Shown: one piece after another, positions 37,387 to 46,078 of the stretch | Layout of the letters: each line of letters starts with the position of its first letter | Numbering within the stretch: the stretch's first letter is position 1 | Source of the DNA: Paracoccaceae bacterium | GTDB lineage: Bacteria > Pseudomonadota > Alphaproteobacteria > Rhodobacterales > Rhodobacteraceae | Length of the DNA: 64,000 bases | Assembly (NCBI GenBank): GCA_033344815.1 | Contig: JAWPMR010000001.1 | Coordinates: 2,342,136 to 2,406,135 of the forward strand | Reading direction: 5' to 3' | The notes under the pieces: model-generated | What the model saw: the letters and a program-made list of their open reading frames with translations, nothing else | Told to the model about the DNA's origin: nothing | The model's database searches: none | Translations under genes and position numbers: made by a program

Positions 37387-38412
37387 ATGCAAGACATTCA
37401 CCTGCCGGGTAATAGATGGGGGCGACCACGAATGAGGTACCCCGCATCTGAGAAGCTTGAGATCATCCGGCTGGTCGAGGGGTCGCATCTGTCGGCCCGT
37501 CTGACATTAGCCAAGCTCGGCATTCCGCGCACCACGTTCTATCGCTGGTACGGCCGGTATCTTCAACGCGGTGAGGCTGGTCTGCAGGACCAATCGCCCA
37601 AGCCAAAGCATGTCTGGAACCGCGTGCCTGACGACGTGAAGCGCAAGGTTGTCGACTTCGCCTTGAAAGAGACAGAGCTGTCACCGCGCGAACTGGCAGT
37701 GACGTTCACGGATCAAGAGCGCTACTTTGTGTCAGAATCCACTGTCTATCGCGTGCTCAAAGCGCATGATCTGATCACCAGCCCAGCCTTCATCGTCATG
37801 AAAGCCGCCAGCGAGTTCAAAGACAAAACCACGGCCATCAATCAGCTTTGGCAGACCGACTTCACCTACATCAAGGTCCTTGGTTGGGGCTGGTTCTATC
37901 TCAGTACGGTTCTGGACGACTACAGTCGCTACATCGTCTCCTGGAAACTCTGCACGAACATGCGGGCCGAAGACGTGACCGATACACTGGACCTCGCGTT
38001 GCAAGCGTCTGGCTGTGATCAGGTCCATGTCGTTCACAAGCCACGTCTGCTCAGCGATAACGGATCAAGCTACGTCTCCGGGGATCTGGCGGAATGGTTG
38101 AAAGACAAAGGCATGAAGCACTCGCGCGGAGCCCCCTATCATCCGCAAACCCAAGGCAAGATCGAGCGGTGGCATCAAACCCTGAAGAACCGCATCTTGC
38201 TGGAAAACTACTTCCTGCCAGGTGACCTCGAAGCGCAAATCGAAGCCTTCGTCGATCATTACAATCATCAGCGATATCACGAGAGCATCAACAACGTCAC
38301 ACCTGCTGACGTCTACTTCGGGCGTGACAAAGCCATTCTAAAACAACGCGAAAAGATCAAACGAAAGACACTCGAAGCGCGACGCTTGCATCACCGCCAG
38401 CACGCCGCATAA
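37387..38412 (+). CDS. IS3-family transposase OrfB (DDE integrase)
   Basis: A 341-residue rve integrase-core transposase (or 326 if the ATG at 37432 is used). The DDE triad is complete: Asp in LWQTDFTYIKVLGWGW, Asp in RLLSDNGSSYVSGDLAEW, Glu in TQGKIERWHQTLKNR. An N-terminal helix-turn-helix block LTLAKLGIPRTTFYRWYGRY precedes it. It begins one base after the OrfA stop, so it may be made by re-initiation or through frameshifting into an OrfAB fusion. Intact, so the element may still move. Confidence 0.9.
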   Translation: MQDIHLPGNRWGRPRMRYPASEKLEIIRLVEGSHLSARLTLAKLGIPRTTFYRWYGRYLQRGEAGLQDQSPKPKHVWNRVPDDVKRKVVDFALKETELSPRELAVTFTDQERYFVSESTVYRVLKAHDLITSPAFIVMKAASEFKDKTTAINQLWQTDFTYIKVLGWGWFYLSTVLDDYSRYIVSWKLCTNMRAEDVTDTLDLALQASGCDQVHVVHKPRLLSDNGSSYVSGDLAEWLKDKGMKHSRGAPYHPQTQGKIERWHQTLKNRILLENYFLPGDLEAQIEAFVDHYNHQRYHESINNVTPADVYFGRDKAILKQREKIKRKTLEARRLHHRQHAA

Positions 38413-38486
38413 TCAAACCAACCAGATGAGCCAAACTCTCTCTTAGCTTAGGCCGCCTTTGGTGCCAAAAACCCTGACGACGGACA

Positions 38487-38507
38487 CCATAAGCGCTGAC
38501 GTCAGAC
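38487..38507 (-). repeat. Right terminal inverted repeat of the IS3 element
   Basis: Perfect inverted copy of the left repeat; it starts 74 bases after the orfB stop. Confidence 0.85.
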
Positions 38508-38745
38508 GGCTAGGAGTCGAAAGCTGGGTTTTGCTAAAGGACTGATAGTTCAGCAACTATAGTGATTTCATGCTTATGCCTGAAATCTGCACTCATATGC
38601 CTTACTGACACAATAAGTGTGGCGAGTCACCATTGTTGACCACTGCGCGTCCGTAACCCATTGAAATACTTAGCGCAGATTTCGGCGAGAGTCATTGCCC
38701 AGGTCATTTGACTCATCAACTCTGGCCACTCTTAAGACGAAAGAA

Positions 38746-38762
38746 AACCGGCGGAGCCGGTT
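38746..38762 (-). terminator. Rho-independent terminator of the Tn7-like gene block
   Basis: On the leftward strand a 7-bp stem AACCGGC/GCCGGTT with a 3-nt loop is followed by TTTTCTTT. It lies 24 bases past the tniQ stop and closes the tnsA-tnsB-tnsC-tniQ transcript. Confidence 0.75.
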
Positions 38763-38785
38763 GTCTGATCTTCCGTTGATGAAGA

Positions 38786-40606
38786 TTAAAGTAAGCTGTC
38801 AGGCAGATCGCGCCGTCGATAGATCACACTCATGTTCCGCTCGACAGCCATTGCTTCTATACCCTGTTGCTTCAGTTCTTTTACAAGTTGATATGATCTG
38901 GTGGTCCACCGATAGCTCAAACGACCGACAGTCTCATACTCTGCGAGGAATCTGTTGATCTCATCGTATCGGAAAAGTTGGACCGACTTTCGTGTCCGGG
39001 GATGAAGAACCTTTTCGGTTGAAAGCAAACCTCTCGAGACAAGCCATGGGATGGTCAAGTAATTGATCCGCAGATGTTTGCGGAGTTGTTCACTGCTAAG
39101 TCCCGGAAGAGGTGGCCCTTCCAACTCGTCCAGCAATTCCTCTTTAGCAATACAAATTCCGCTGATCCCAGCGTGATCCGTCAGCCTACCAACCGTCTTG
39201 AGCCGCTTATCCAGTAGCAATTGTAACAAATTACTGATGCTTGTTTTACATGAACTCTGAACTGAACCAATAGCCAGCATACCAGGTGGGATATCCATCA
39301 GTGGTATTGCATTCTCACTTATGGATTTCACAAAACCATCAAGACTTGAAAGTGAGTAACGAGGCGCAGTTTCGGGAGCAAATGCGAACGGTTTGATGAG
39401 ATCGTTAGAAACCAGGCGCGAGAAAGTCGATGGGCACACCCCCAATTTACGTGCGGCGGGCTTTATGGTGACAGTGTTCCCGTAATCGTGGAGCCAAGCA
39501 TCCCAATCAGCAGATTTAACCCACAAGTTACTGGAGGGTCGCGGTAGGTGTTCGAGTGCCAATTTCTTCTGCGTGGCAGATAATATCTTCCGCATTCGAA
39601 GGAAAGTAACGTTCGCTTTCTTGGCGGCGCTTGAGATTGAATGTACTTTCCTTTGTTCTACTCGTTCTCCCAACACGACTTCGCCGACAGAACATGGGTA
39701 GTTGTTGACGACAAAATCGCGTACGGTTTCAATTAACGGAGTGCAAGTTGGCCGATGCTGGATTCGATCAAGGCACTGTGAAAAAGGGAAGAAGTCGGAG
39801 TAAAAGCCACCTTTCGAGTGTTCAGGTTGGAGGCCTCTTAGTCTCTCGCATAGGTGCTTCGGCCCGACAGACAGGATATCAAAGCCGCGAGAAGTCGCAT
39901 TGAGTAATACTTTCTCATCAACAATCGTCTGATCACGCATCGTTAAACCCAATGTCACAAGTCCGAGCTTCTCGCTGGCCCCAACGACTGTAGCTAAATC
40001 AAGTTTATCGAGCCAGCTTGACGACGATACTCCGCACTTCAAACGATTGATTATGTATTGCTCAAATCTGCCCGGTGAGAGTTTGTCCCCAGATGCTGAG
40101 GCAGACGTAATCAGTGCTGCGTTATCTCTGACCCGTCCGGCAAAGTCATGCTTGCAACGCCCCCGCTGAGGAGCTGGCAGGCATAACAGTGTTCTTCTAT
40201 GGACTGGACAAACTCTCATCCCCTCAATGTACCACCAGACAGGGGCACCTGACTGAAGGAAACCGTCACCATTTCGCCTGGCCCCAGCGATGCAGTCGGG
40301 GCAAAGATTGAGAGTATCAAAACGCATCAGCTTCGGGGCTATCCATTCGCCACCGACCCATTTCGAGGTTGCCGACCTTCCCAATCTGTACGTAGACCTT
40401 AGCAGCTTCTCGGAATCAACGCCCGCCACATCGCACAATGAGGCAACTGACGCCTGATCACCTATCCTAAAGCGGGCCCACGAAACTCCCATGTCGTGAA
40501 CGAAATCCTGCACAGTGGTGCAACCGTTTTTCTCAGCAAGCCGCGAGGCCCACGAGGTTGCCGGTTCACATTCCGAAGGATCGACAAGAAGGGCAAGGCC
40601 GCTCAT
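38786..40606 (-). CDS. tniQ: TniQ/TnsD-like target-selection protein
   Basis: A 606-residue protein with the TniQ layout: zinc-ligand pairs in TLNLCPDCIAGARRNGDGFL and GMRVCPVHRRTLLCLPAPQR (residues about 98-175) after WIAPKLMRFDT, then a long C-terminal region with repeated helix-turn-helix-like segments (KPAARKLGVCPSTFSRLVSN; RKHLRINYLTIPWLVSRGLL). TniQ proteins choose the target and recruit TnsC. At about 600 residues it is in the TnsD range rather than the short TniQ of CRISPR-associated elements, which suggests recognition of a fixed attachment site by its own DNA-binding domain. It overlaps tnsC by ATGA and is followed by a good terminator. Confidence 0.8.
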   Translation of the reverse strand: MSGLALLVDPSECEPATSWASRLAEKNGCTTVQDFVHDMGVSWARFRIGDQASVASLCDVAGVDSEKLLRSTYRLGRSATSKWVGGEWIAPKLMRFDTLNLCPDCIAGARRNGDGFLQSGAPVWWYIEGMRVCPVHRRTLLCLPAPQRGRCKHDFAGRVRDNAALITSASASGDKLSPGRFEQYIINRLKCGVSSSSWLDKLDLATVVGASEKLGLVTLGLTMRDQTIVDEKVLLNATSRGFDILSVGPKHLCERLRGLQPEHSKGGFYSDFFPFSQCLDRIQHRPTCTPLIETVRDFVVNNYPCSVGEVVLGERVEQRKVHSISSAAKKANVTFLRMRKILSATQKKLALEHLPRPSSNLWVKSADWDAWLHDYGNTVTIKPAARKLGVCPSTFSRLVSNDLIKPFAFAPETAPRYSLSSLDGFVKSISENAIPLMDIPPGMLAIGSVQSSCKTSISNLLQLLLDKRLKTVGRLTDHAGISGICIAKEELLDELEGPPLPGLSSEQLRKHLRINYLTIPWLVSRGLLSTEKVLHPRTRKSVQLFRYDEINRFLAEYETVGRLSYRWTTRSYQLVKELKQQGIEAMAVERNMSVIYRRRDLPDSLL

Positions 40607-41601
40607 TGCCTGGCCTCCAGTACAGCCGTACTCGATCCCGCGCCGTCAAGAAGTTTCCGCGCATCGATGCCGCGCCAGTCGTCAGACACGATTGGATTGC
40701 CGACGTGTGAGCAACCTGATCGACGCGCAAAAGCTCTGGCAAATGCATCCTTGTCGAGTTCATCGGCTGCTCTCGCGAGGGCATCTTCAATCGCCGCTAC
40801 GATGAGTTCGATGACCAGTCCCAGCTCTCGTGCAGCAGCATGGATTAGGCGTCTCGCGAATTCGCCACTGTTGAGGTGATCATGGTTCACACGAAGACCC
40901 GCAATTTCGGCGTAATGAGCAACGATTCCCCTAATTTCCTTGGCATGCGTCGTCATATGGATCGAAGGGAATTCTACCGGCGTCAGTCTCCGACTCAGCT
41001 GCGCGTCCATGTTGACGAGAGATTGCAGCTCCCTAGTCCCCGACAGAATCAGACCAGTTGGCCAATCGGATCGCTGCATGAGCGATTTTAGCGTATTGAC
41101 GACGGCCTGCGAGTCCCGATTGGCTCTTTCGTTATACAAGTGCTGGACTTCATCCAAGTGTAGGAACAGGACCTTTCGCTCGCTCAGGAGCGTCTGGACC
41201 TTAGACCAAATAATAGCAGCAGTTCGGTCGCGGTTCAGGGGGTAGCCAAGACTCGTGAGGCAGTCGTACCCGACTGATTTCAGTGTTGCGGGTGCCGGTA
41301 CTAGAAAACTAACCACATCGGCCCGTTCCACATCGGGCTGGGGCAAGTGCAGGTCCTGATGCTTGGCGAACAGTCGACGGATCGCTGTTGTCTTCCCTGA
41401 GCCTGAGGCCCCGATTACGACCAGGCCCCTCGCTTCGGAATGCAGACCTCGCTCGATCTCAGCGCGCCTTCGATAGAGTAGCAGGTCAAACTCTTCAGCA
41501 AGGTGCAGATACCGCTTGTGCTTGACGAAACGCGTACGCAGGTCGGCTGTGATGCGCCCGATTTCTCGGGCGCGTTTCAATTTTTGCTGGGCGTCAGTCA
41601 T
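40603..41601 (-). CDS. tnsC: TnsC/TniB-like AAA+ ATPase
   Basis: A 332-residue AAA+ regulator. Walker A GASGSGKTTAIRRLF (residues about 63-77), Walker B VLFLHLDEVQHLYNE, sensor segment GLILSGTRELQSL and an arginine-rich QLSRRLTPVEF are present. It assembles on target DNA, links TniQ to the transposase and controls its activation. The ATG at 41601 overlaps the tnsB stop by eight bases; a longer frame to 41667 would start well within tnsB. Length is typical of TniB and short TnsC proteins and shorter than Tn7 TnsC (about 550). Confidence 0.85.
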   Translation of the reverse strand: MTDAQQKLKRAREIGRITADLRTRFVKHKRYLHLAEEFDLLLYRRRAEIERGLHSEARGLVVIGASGSGKTTAIRRLFAKHQDLHLPQPDVERADVVSFLVPAPATLKSVGYDCLTSLGYPLNRDRTAAIIWSKVQTLLSERKVLFLHLDEVQHLYNERANRDSQAVVNTLKSLMQRSDWPTGLILSGTRELQSLVNMDAQLSRRLTPVEFPSIHMTTHAKEIRGIVAHYAEIAGLRVNHDHLNSGEFARRLIHAAARELGLVIELIVAAIEDALARAADELDKDAFARAFARRSGCSHVGNPIVSDDWRGIDARKLLDGAGSSTAVLEARQ

Positions 41602-43723
41602 CTTCGACCTCCCAACCCGAAGCACCACTATCTCCATCATCGCCGTCTTCCGACTCAGATGCGGCATCGGTATCGTCAGGTGACCACATAGAGGTTAGCG
41701 GCGACCCAAAAGGGTGGTTCTGCCGGTCGTCGTCCGTCTTTGCCTCAGAGCGCCAGGTCTTGTTTTGAAACAAGGTATCCTCAAGCCTATCGAGCGCCTT
41801 GGCGTCGACGCCTTCTGCGCCGGGCAGGAGTTGGTTTAGGCGGTCCTGCACGCTGTCACGAATACTGCGCAAGGCCTCTGCACGCAGTTCCTGTCCAAGC
41901 TTTGCCTCGGCCTGATGCTCTCGAGCAATCCGTGCAAACTCCGCCTTCCAGGCTTCGAGGGTCACACCATCGAAATCGGCATCACGCGCTGACGCATCGT
42001 GCCAGCGGCGATCCTTAAGATATGCGACACCGCCGATATCATCTGGATCGATCCGCACTCGGAATTTTCGCTGGGACGAATGCGCAAAGTGCTTCTGCAG
42101 ATCCTCGGACGTGTAGAAATTGCTGAAAAGCCGCAATCCATGCTTATCCAGTGTTCGCTCGACTTCAATGCCTGTCGCAACACGACGCGTCAGTCGGTCC
42201 GGCGGGCTGGGCACAAACCTCTCTCTTGCAAGCTCCTTCCACCGGCCTGCAGGGGTCTGTCCCTGAAGGCCAGAGTGCGGCGCATGATGGTAGAGGTCCA
42301 CGATCCATCTAATGATAATGCGAAGAAGATCCTCATCATCCAGAACGGCCCTCTTGTCCGCTTCATAGTCGCCGCGATCCGTAACATTGGAGAATGTCCT
42401 GCCGGGCAGAAGGGACGCCAATTTGGTCGCGAATGTCCCGAACGTACGCTCGACAGTTGCCCGGAGTTCCGGCACCCCGACAGGACCGAAGTGCAGATGA
42501 CCGCCAAGGTCGGTAACAGCGGTCTGGAACTCGGTCGACATGAACGCCGGGCCGGTGTCGCAGGAAACTGTACAAAGACCCCCGTAGTGATCCCACATTG
42601 CCTGCGCGCCGATTGCACGCGCAAACTTAGTTTTGTCCGAGACTGCCATCGCCAGTGTTCGAACCGCGTCATAGGCGGACGGATTTTTGGCAATCCGAAT
42701 GCCAACAATCATCCTGGTTGACACATCGACCGCGACACAAACCCATCGGCGGGTTTTCGGTAAGGCCGCGACGGCATGAGTTGGCAAATTGTCGATTGCT
42801 CCGAGGCGGGTCAGGAATGTTCGAACGTCGACTTTCCACTCATCCATTTCAATCCTCTGCATCGGGTAGAGCTTGGCCAAGCCTCCAGAAGATGACGATG
42901 CTAACGCGCGAGCTCGTTCCGCACCAAATCTTCCAGCATTAACAAAGAATGGATCTAAGCCGTTGATGTGCCGCAAGACTGTTGAATAGCTGAAGGACTT
43001 AATCTCAGGTCGACCTTCCAGTCGACGTTTAGCATTTTCGTCTCTCACGTCGTCTTCATGCCGTTCAAACACTTCCCTTTTGCTTGGGCGCTCCGGCGCC
43101 GCGTACTTGAGAACAGATCCTCGCAAGAATTCCTGAGAGTCGTAGTCATAGTGCAAAGGCCTCCGCGCAAAGCCTTTCTTTGGCATGAATGGCTGCATGG
43201 ATCGCCCAAATCTACGGTACTTTCGATGGAGTCGCAAAAGCGTTGAATTAGATGACAAAACATGGACTTCGGCCTTCGAACGCCCACGAGGTTTTGCCTT
43301 GAGGTTTTTTCTCTCAATGTCACGCTTGTTGATCAGTGCTTCTAACGTCTGACGATTTGCTGCGAAGCTCTCATGGCTGTAGGCAAGCTTTCCAGCGTCA
43401 TGTAGCTCATCGATAACCCCGAAGACCATTCTGAGCCAAGCAAGCTCCTCCTGATCCTCAATCGAGAGCGCTGATGTCATCGCCTCCGGTACTTTGGCTG
43501 CCTCGATCGGGGAAGCACTCTCGGCAAACCAGTTCTTTTCGTATCGCCATCCGGAACTCTTCCGCATCTTTTCGATGTCGTCATAGGTGAAGACCGAGCA
43601 GACATCCGTGCCATCGAGGTGACGAAAACGGACATATTCATCATTTTGACCATCTGGCTGAAAGAAAACTCCATTTAGAGTCATTCTGTCGAAGCGCGAC
43701 GTTTCAAAGCGGGGACCGGACAT
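41594..43723 (-). CDS. tnsB: TnsB/TniA-like DDE transposase
   Basis: A 709-residue Mu/Tn7-type transposase. The catalytic residues are visible: Asp in RRWVCVAVDVSTRMIVGIRI, Asp in CTVSCDTGPAFMSTEFQTAV and Glu in ELRATVERTFGTFATKLASL, with the Mu-transposase C-terminal barrel (HAPHSGLQGQTPAGRWKELA; LRLFSNFYTSEDLQKHF) behind. It cuts the 3-prime ends and joins them to the target, with TnsA cutting the 5-prime ends. The ATG at 43723 has GGGAGGT seven bases upstream, so it overlaps tnsA by 43 bases. The acidic tail rich in Asp, Glu and Ser may be the TnsC-binding part. Confidence 0.88.
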   Translation of the reverse strand: MSGPRFETSRFDRMTLNGVFFQPDGQNDEYVRFRHLDGTDVCSVFTYDDIEKMRKSSGWRYEKNWFAESASPIEAAKVPEAMTSALSIEDQEELAWLRMVFGVIDELHDAGKLAYSHESFAANRQTLEALINKRDIERKNLKAKPRGRSKAEVHVLSSNSTLLRLHRKYRRFGRSMQPFMPKKGFARRPLHYDYDSQEFLRGSVLKYAAPERPSKREVFERHEDDVRDENAKRRLEGRPEIKSFSYSTVLRHINGLDPFFVNAGRFGAERARALASSSSGGLAKLYPMQRIEMDEWKVDVRTFLTRLGAIDNLPTHAVAALPKTRRWVCVAVDVSTRMIVGIRIAKNPSAYDAVRTLAMAVSDKTKFARAIGAQAMWDHYGGLCTVSCDTGPAFMSTEFQTAVTDLGGHLHFGPVGVPELRATVERTFGTFATKLASLLPGRTFSNVTDRGDYEADKRAVLDDEDLLRIIIRWIVDLYHHAPHSGLQGQTPAGRWKELARERFVPSPPDRLTRRVATGIEVERTLDKHGLRLFSNFYTSEDLQKHFAHSSQRKFRVRIDPDDIGGVAYLKDRRWHDASARDADFDGVTLEAWKAEFARIAREHQAEAKLGQELRAEALRSIRDSVQDRLNQLLPGAEGVDAKALDRLEDTLFQNKTWRSEAKTDDDRQNHPFGSPLTSMWSPDDTDAASESEDGDDGDSGASGWEVEDD

Positions 43724-44463
43724 TGTGCCACCTCCCGGCTAACCATTGTTTTTGGTCCGATGAGCGCTTGCCTGTCCCAATGTAATAGGTTGTTGTACAT
43801 CGCGCGTACAACCGCCGGGTATCCGCGCTCAGCCAAACCAGAAACCTTGACGAGATCGGAAACTGTCATGTTGCTTTTGAGAGCTGAAATTATCTCAGCA
43901 AGTTGATCGTCTGCGTCAGGATCGATCTCCCGTTGGCAGTTCATGAATTGCTCAGCATTTTCGATCTGGGTGTGGGTAAAGTTTCGCTCGGTAAAGAGAA
44001 AAACCTCATCAGCGTAGTCAGGCACCAGTCGCGATGCCGCATCGCTTATCTTTTCAATGACCTTTGGCTTTTTTGCTTGTTGCGAAGTCTTGACTTCAAT
44101 TGCGATACGGCGGCCATCACGCTTGGTGACCAAGTAATCAAAGGTGTATCGGCGCGTCCTGCCAGCGGCATCAATATAGCGAAGCGTGAAAGGCTGCTCC
44201 ACAATATCGACAGTTTCTACTCCCGCTAGTGCCATGAGGGCGAACGAGCGCTCGAGTGAGCTTTCGTATCCGATGCGCGTAAGGCGCTCAGCCCCACGGA
44301 TACGGGCTACGAGTACGCCGCGAGCACTGATAGCTGACCGCGACCGGATCTTGCGGCTTCCGCGAAGTTTCTGCGGGAGCTGAATTGGAACTGATGCCGT
44401 GGAAAATTCGAAAACCGGGCCAGTCGGCCGAGTGGGTTGGGTATCTTTAGCAGAGATGGTCAT
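43681..44463 (-). CDS. tnsA: TnsA-like endonuclease
   Basis: A 260-residue restriction-endonuclease-fold protein. YESSLERSFALMALAGVETV supplies an active-site Glu, RRYTFDYLVTKRDGRRIAIE the Asp and VKTSQQAKKPKVIEKI the Lys (residues about 65-145), matching the TnsA catalytic E-D-K set. The C-terminal helix-turn-helix region contains MTVSDLVKVSGLAERGYPAV. It makes 5-prime-strand cuts so that transposition is true cut-and-paste. The start at 44463 has AAGGAG seven bases upstream; an earlier start at 44481 has none. It is the first gene of the block. Confidence 0.85.
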   Translation of the reverse strand: MTISAKDTQPTRPTGPVFEFSTASVPIQLPQKLRGSRKIRSRSAISARGVLVARIRGAERLTRIGYESSLERSFALMALAGVETVDIVEQPFTLRYIDAAGRTRRYTFDYLVTKRDGRRIAIEVKTSQQAKKPKVIEKISDAASRLVPDYADEVFLFTERNFTHTQIENAEQFMNCQREIDPDADDQLAEIISALKSNMTVSDLVKVSGLAERGYPAVVRAMYNNLLHWDRQALIGPKTMVSREVAQCPVPALKRRASTE

Positions 44464-44585
44464 GTTGTTCTCCTTGATCATGAATTGGACACGCCGATTG
44501 CTTCAAGGCTCGCAGCGCGCTTGACTTTTGGTGTGGTTCGGTGGATCAAGGAGATAAGAAACTGGGCTCCTTGCCCTCCTAAGGT

Positions 44586-44607
44586 CCTTAGAGTTGGCGC
44601 TCTAAGG
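44586..44607 (+). terminator. Hairpin upstream of tnsA
   Basis: CCTTAGAG (44586-44593) and CTCTAAGG (44600-44607) form a perfect 8-bp stem with a 6-nt loop, followed on the + strand by CCTTTTCTTTTT, a good rho-independent shape for rightward transcripts. It could block external read-through into the element. On the leftward strand it lies in the leader of tnsA and lacks the T-run. Confidence 0.55.
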
Positions 44608-44639
44608 CCTTTTCTTTTTCTGACTTACTGTAGACTAAG

Positions 44640-44915
44640 TCACGGTTGGCCCTCCTTCTCGTAACGTTCGGGAAAGAGACCAGCGGCTGTGGTATCAAGT
44701 AGTTGAGCTATATGCTCTTCAACCCGCGCGCTTCGTCTATACCCTTGGCTGACGGTAGTTACAGAAGCTGGCGATATGCCCAATTCGCGCGCGATATCCG
44801 ACATAGTGTATCCGCGCAGCTTCAATGCCTCACGGATTTCTTGATGTCGAACCAACGGGTTCGTTGAGTGTAAGCCACGCCGCTCAGCAGAATTGTAGAC
44901 TAATGGCATCGTCAT
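44640..44915 (-). CDS. Ner-family (Mu Ner/Nlp-like) DNA-binding regulator
   Basis: A 91-residue protein with a lambda-repressor-like fold: IREALKLRGYTMSDIARELG then ISPASVTTVSQGYRRSARVE, and a C-terminal AGLFPERYEKEGQ similar to the final WPSRY segment of phage Mu Ner. Ner proteins repress early transposition genes. Here the gene lies between the operator-like repeats at 45013-45039 and the tns block on the same strand, so it probably controls its own transcript and that of tnsABC-tniQ. The ribosome site is weak; the start may be 44915 or 44909. Confidence 0.75.
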   Translation of the reverse strand: MTMPLVYNSAERRGLHSTNPLVRHQEIREALKLRGYTMSDIARELGISPASVTTVSQGYRRSARVEEHIAQLLDTTAAGLFPERYEKEGQP

Positions 44916-45012
44916 TCCCGTCCAAACTGTGGAGAGAATCGCATAATCGTGACTCGCTGGCTAGAGGGAAAAGGGCAGTCAAGCCGAAAAATTCATTTAA
45001 ACCAGATACTTG

Positions 45013-45039
45013 TGTCTAATCTAGGTCTGGGATTAGACA
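45013..45039. promoter_or_regulatory. Inverted repeat, probable operator for the Ner-like regulator
   Basis: TGTCTAATC (45013-45021) and GATTAGACA (45031-45039) are perfect 9-bp inverted arms separated by 9 bp, about 100 bp upstream of the regulator gene. Related half-sites, TGTAGACTAA, occur at about 44630 and 44892, on either side of the regulator gene. Together they suggest a shared recognition element close to TTAG(A/T)C(A/T)A. Because Tn7-like ends also start TGT and carry repeats, a transposase-binding role is the alternative. Confidence 0.5.
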
Positions 45040-45559
45040 AGCCTTTTAGTACGTGGTGGATAGGACCCGTCTGCTACAGTGCCACAAATGAATGGAATAA
45101 ATTGTTCCTTGCATTGGTTCGTTAGAAGTGTTGCGAAACTAACTCCAAATTGGAACCTGACATTCGTGACTTGTGCCGCGAATGCCGGGAAAGAGCCCAC
45201 AGTGTGAATTTGGTTTTCCTGCTGCGTGCGCTCGCAGCGTGGACAATGCTGCGCCAGCGAAAAATTCGGTGCTGCCGCGCGGCGGGAAAACCAGCCGTTC
45301 GAGCAGTGCGCAGCAAAGATCAGTGGCCGAATTTACAGACTGCGGGACATTCCGGACTTGTGCAGACGCAGTAATTGCTGACGCAGAAAAACCTCGCATC
45401 TGCGGCATAATTGTTGCTGCGTTGCAACCCACGTCGCCGAAACGGTCATTGAACCCCGCCACGAGACGCCGAATCCAGACCACCCTTTCGCTGCAGTCAG
45501 TTTTCGACAATCGAGACGCGACACTTTGCCGTCGTTGAGTTCTCTTTGGCGAATGGCTG
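45040..45559. other. Intergenic, possible transposon end region
   Basis: About 520 bases without a supported gene, between the Ner-like operator region and the IS30 remnant. The right end of the Tn7-like element is expected somewhere here, but no repeated binding sites were recognised. Confidence 0.35.
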
Positions 45560-45573
45560 CTAGATCAATGTGG

Positions 45574-46078
45574 TTTCAACAAATCGCCGCAACACAGGCT
45601 TCAAATTTTTCTGCTGGCGTTTGGTATTGCAAGGTCTTTCGCTGTCGCTCGTTGAGCTGCCGAGCGACAGCGCTGATTTTGGTTTGACTAAAGCCCGATG
45701 TATCAGCGCCTTTCGGGAAGTACTGCCTAAGAAGCCGGTCGGTGTTTTTGTTGCTACCGCGTCGCCATGCACTACCCGGCAGGCGATTGCTTTGGCCATC
45801 TGCTGGGGGGGAGACTGAGGATCAAAAAAGAAGACGTTGATTTTTTGGGCCATGGTGAACTTCGCCAGCCTGAAGGGGTTCTCGTTGAGCAGTTTGGCGG
45901 TCCAGGTGTCTGCCTTCAGGGCTGAAACCAAAATGCGGAAGCCGATATCTGCAGATGAGTAAAAACTTAAAAGAATATTGGATTCTGCCCAGATAAGGCC
46001 GCGCATTTTTGTGCGTTTTTCGATCAACCGTGCCAAATTTTCAAGCAATGGCCGGATTTGCATGTTCTTTGTCCGCAT
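45574..46078 (-). pseudogene. IS30-family transposase remnant (C-terminal half)
   Basis: Leftward pieces match the catalytic end of an IS30 transposase. INVFFFDPQSP (about 45810-45845) and, after a frameshift, RRGSNKNTDRLLRQYFPKGA then DTSGFSQTKISAVARQLNER, QRKTLQYQTPAEKFEACVA (about 45580-45785) reproduce the family's DPxSPWQRG(T/S)NENTNRLLRQYFPKG to TPAE sequence. The N-terminal helix-turn-helix half and any start are missing and the frame is broken, so it is inactive. Confidence 0.7.

Larger units (their letters stand above)
36945..38507 (+). mobile_element. Complete IS3-family insertion sequence
   Basis: A 1.56-kb element bounded by perfect 21-bp inverted repeats, GTCTGACGTCAGCGCTTATG plus one G, at 36945-36965 and, inverted, at 38487-38507. 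It carries intact orfA and orfB. Immediate flanks differ, so no target duplication was recognised. It abuts the remnant of a related element on its left, so it either landed in that element or replaced its end by recombination. Confidence 0.85.
38786..44915 (-). mobile_element. Tn7-like transposon core (tnsA, tnsB, tnsC, tniQ plus Ner-like regulator)
   Basis: Four consecutive overlapping leftward genes encode TnsA-, TnsB-, TnsC- and TniQ-type proteins, the set for heteromeric cut-and-paste Tn7-like transposition with a TniQ/TnsD target selector. A small Ner-family regulator sits upstream. The element is flanked on one side by an IS3 element and on the other by an IS30 remnant. I could not fix the transposon ends or a 5-bp target duplication; the coordinates cover the gene block only. 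There is no CRISPR array or Cas effector within 20 kb on either side, so it is probably not a CRISPR-guided element. Confidence 0.8.

Noticed and set aside
38786-44463. CRISPR-associated transposon (CAST)
   Set aside because: TnsABC-TniQ genes can be CRISPR-guided, but no repeat-spacer array, Cas12k or Cascade genes occur anywhere in the window, and TniQ is of TnsD-like length.
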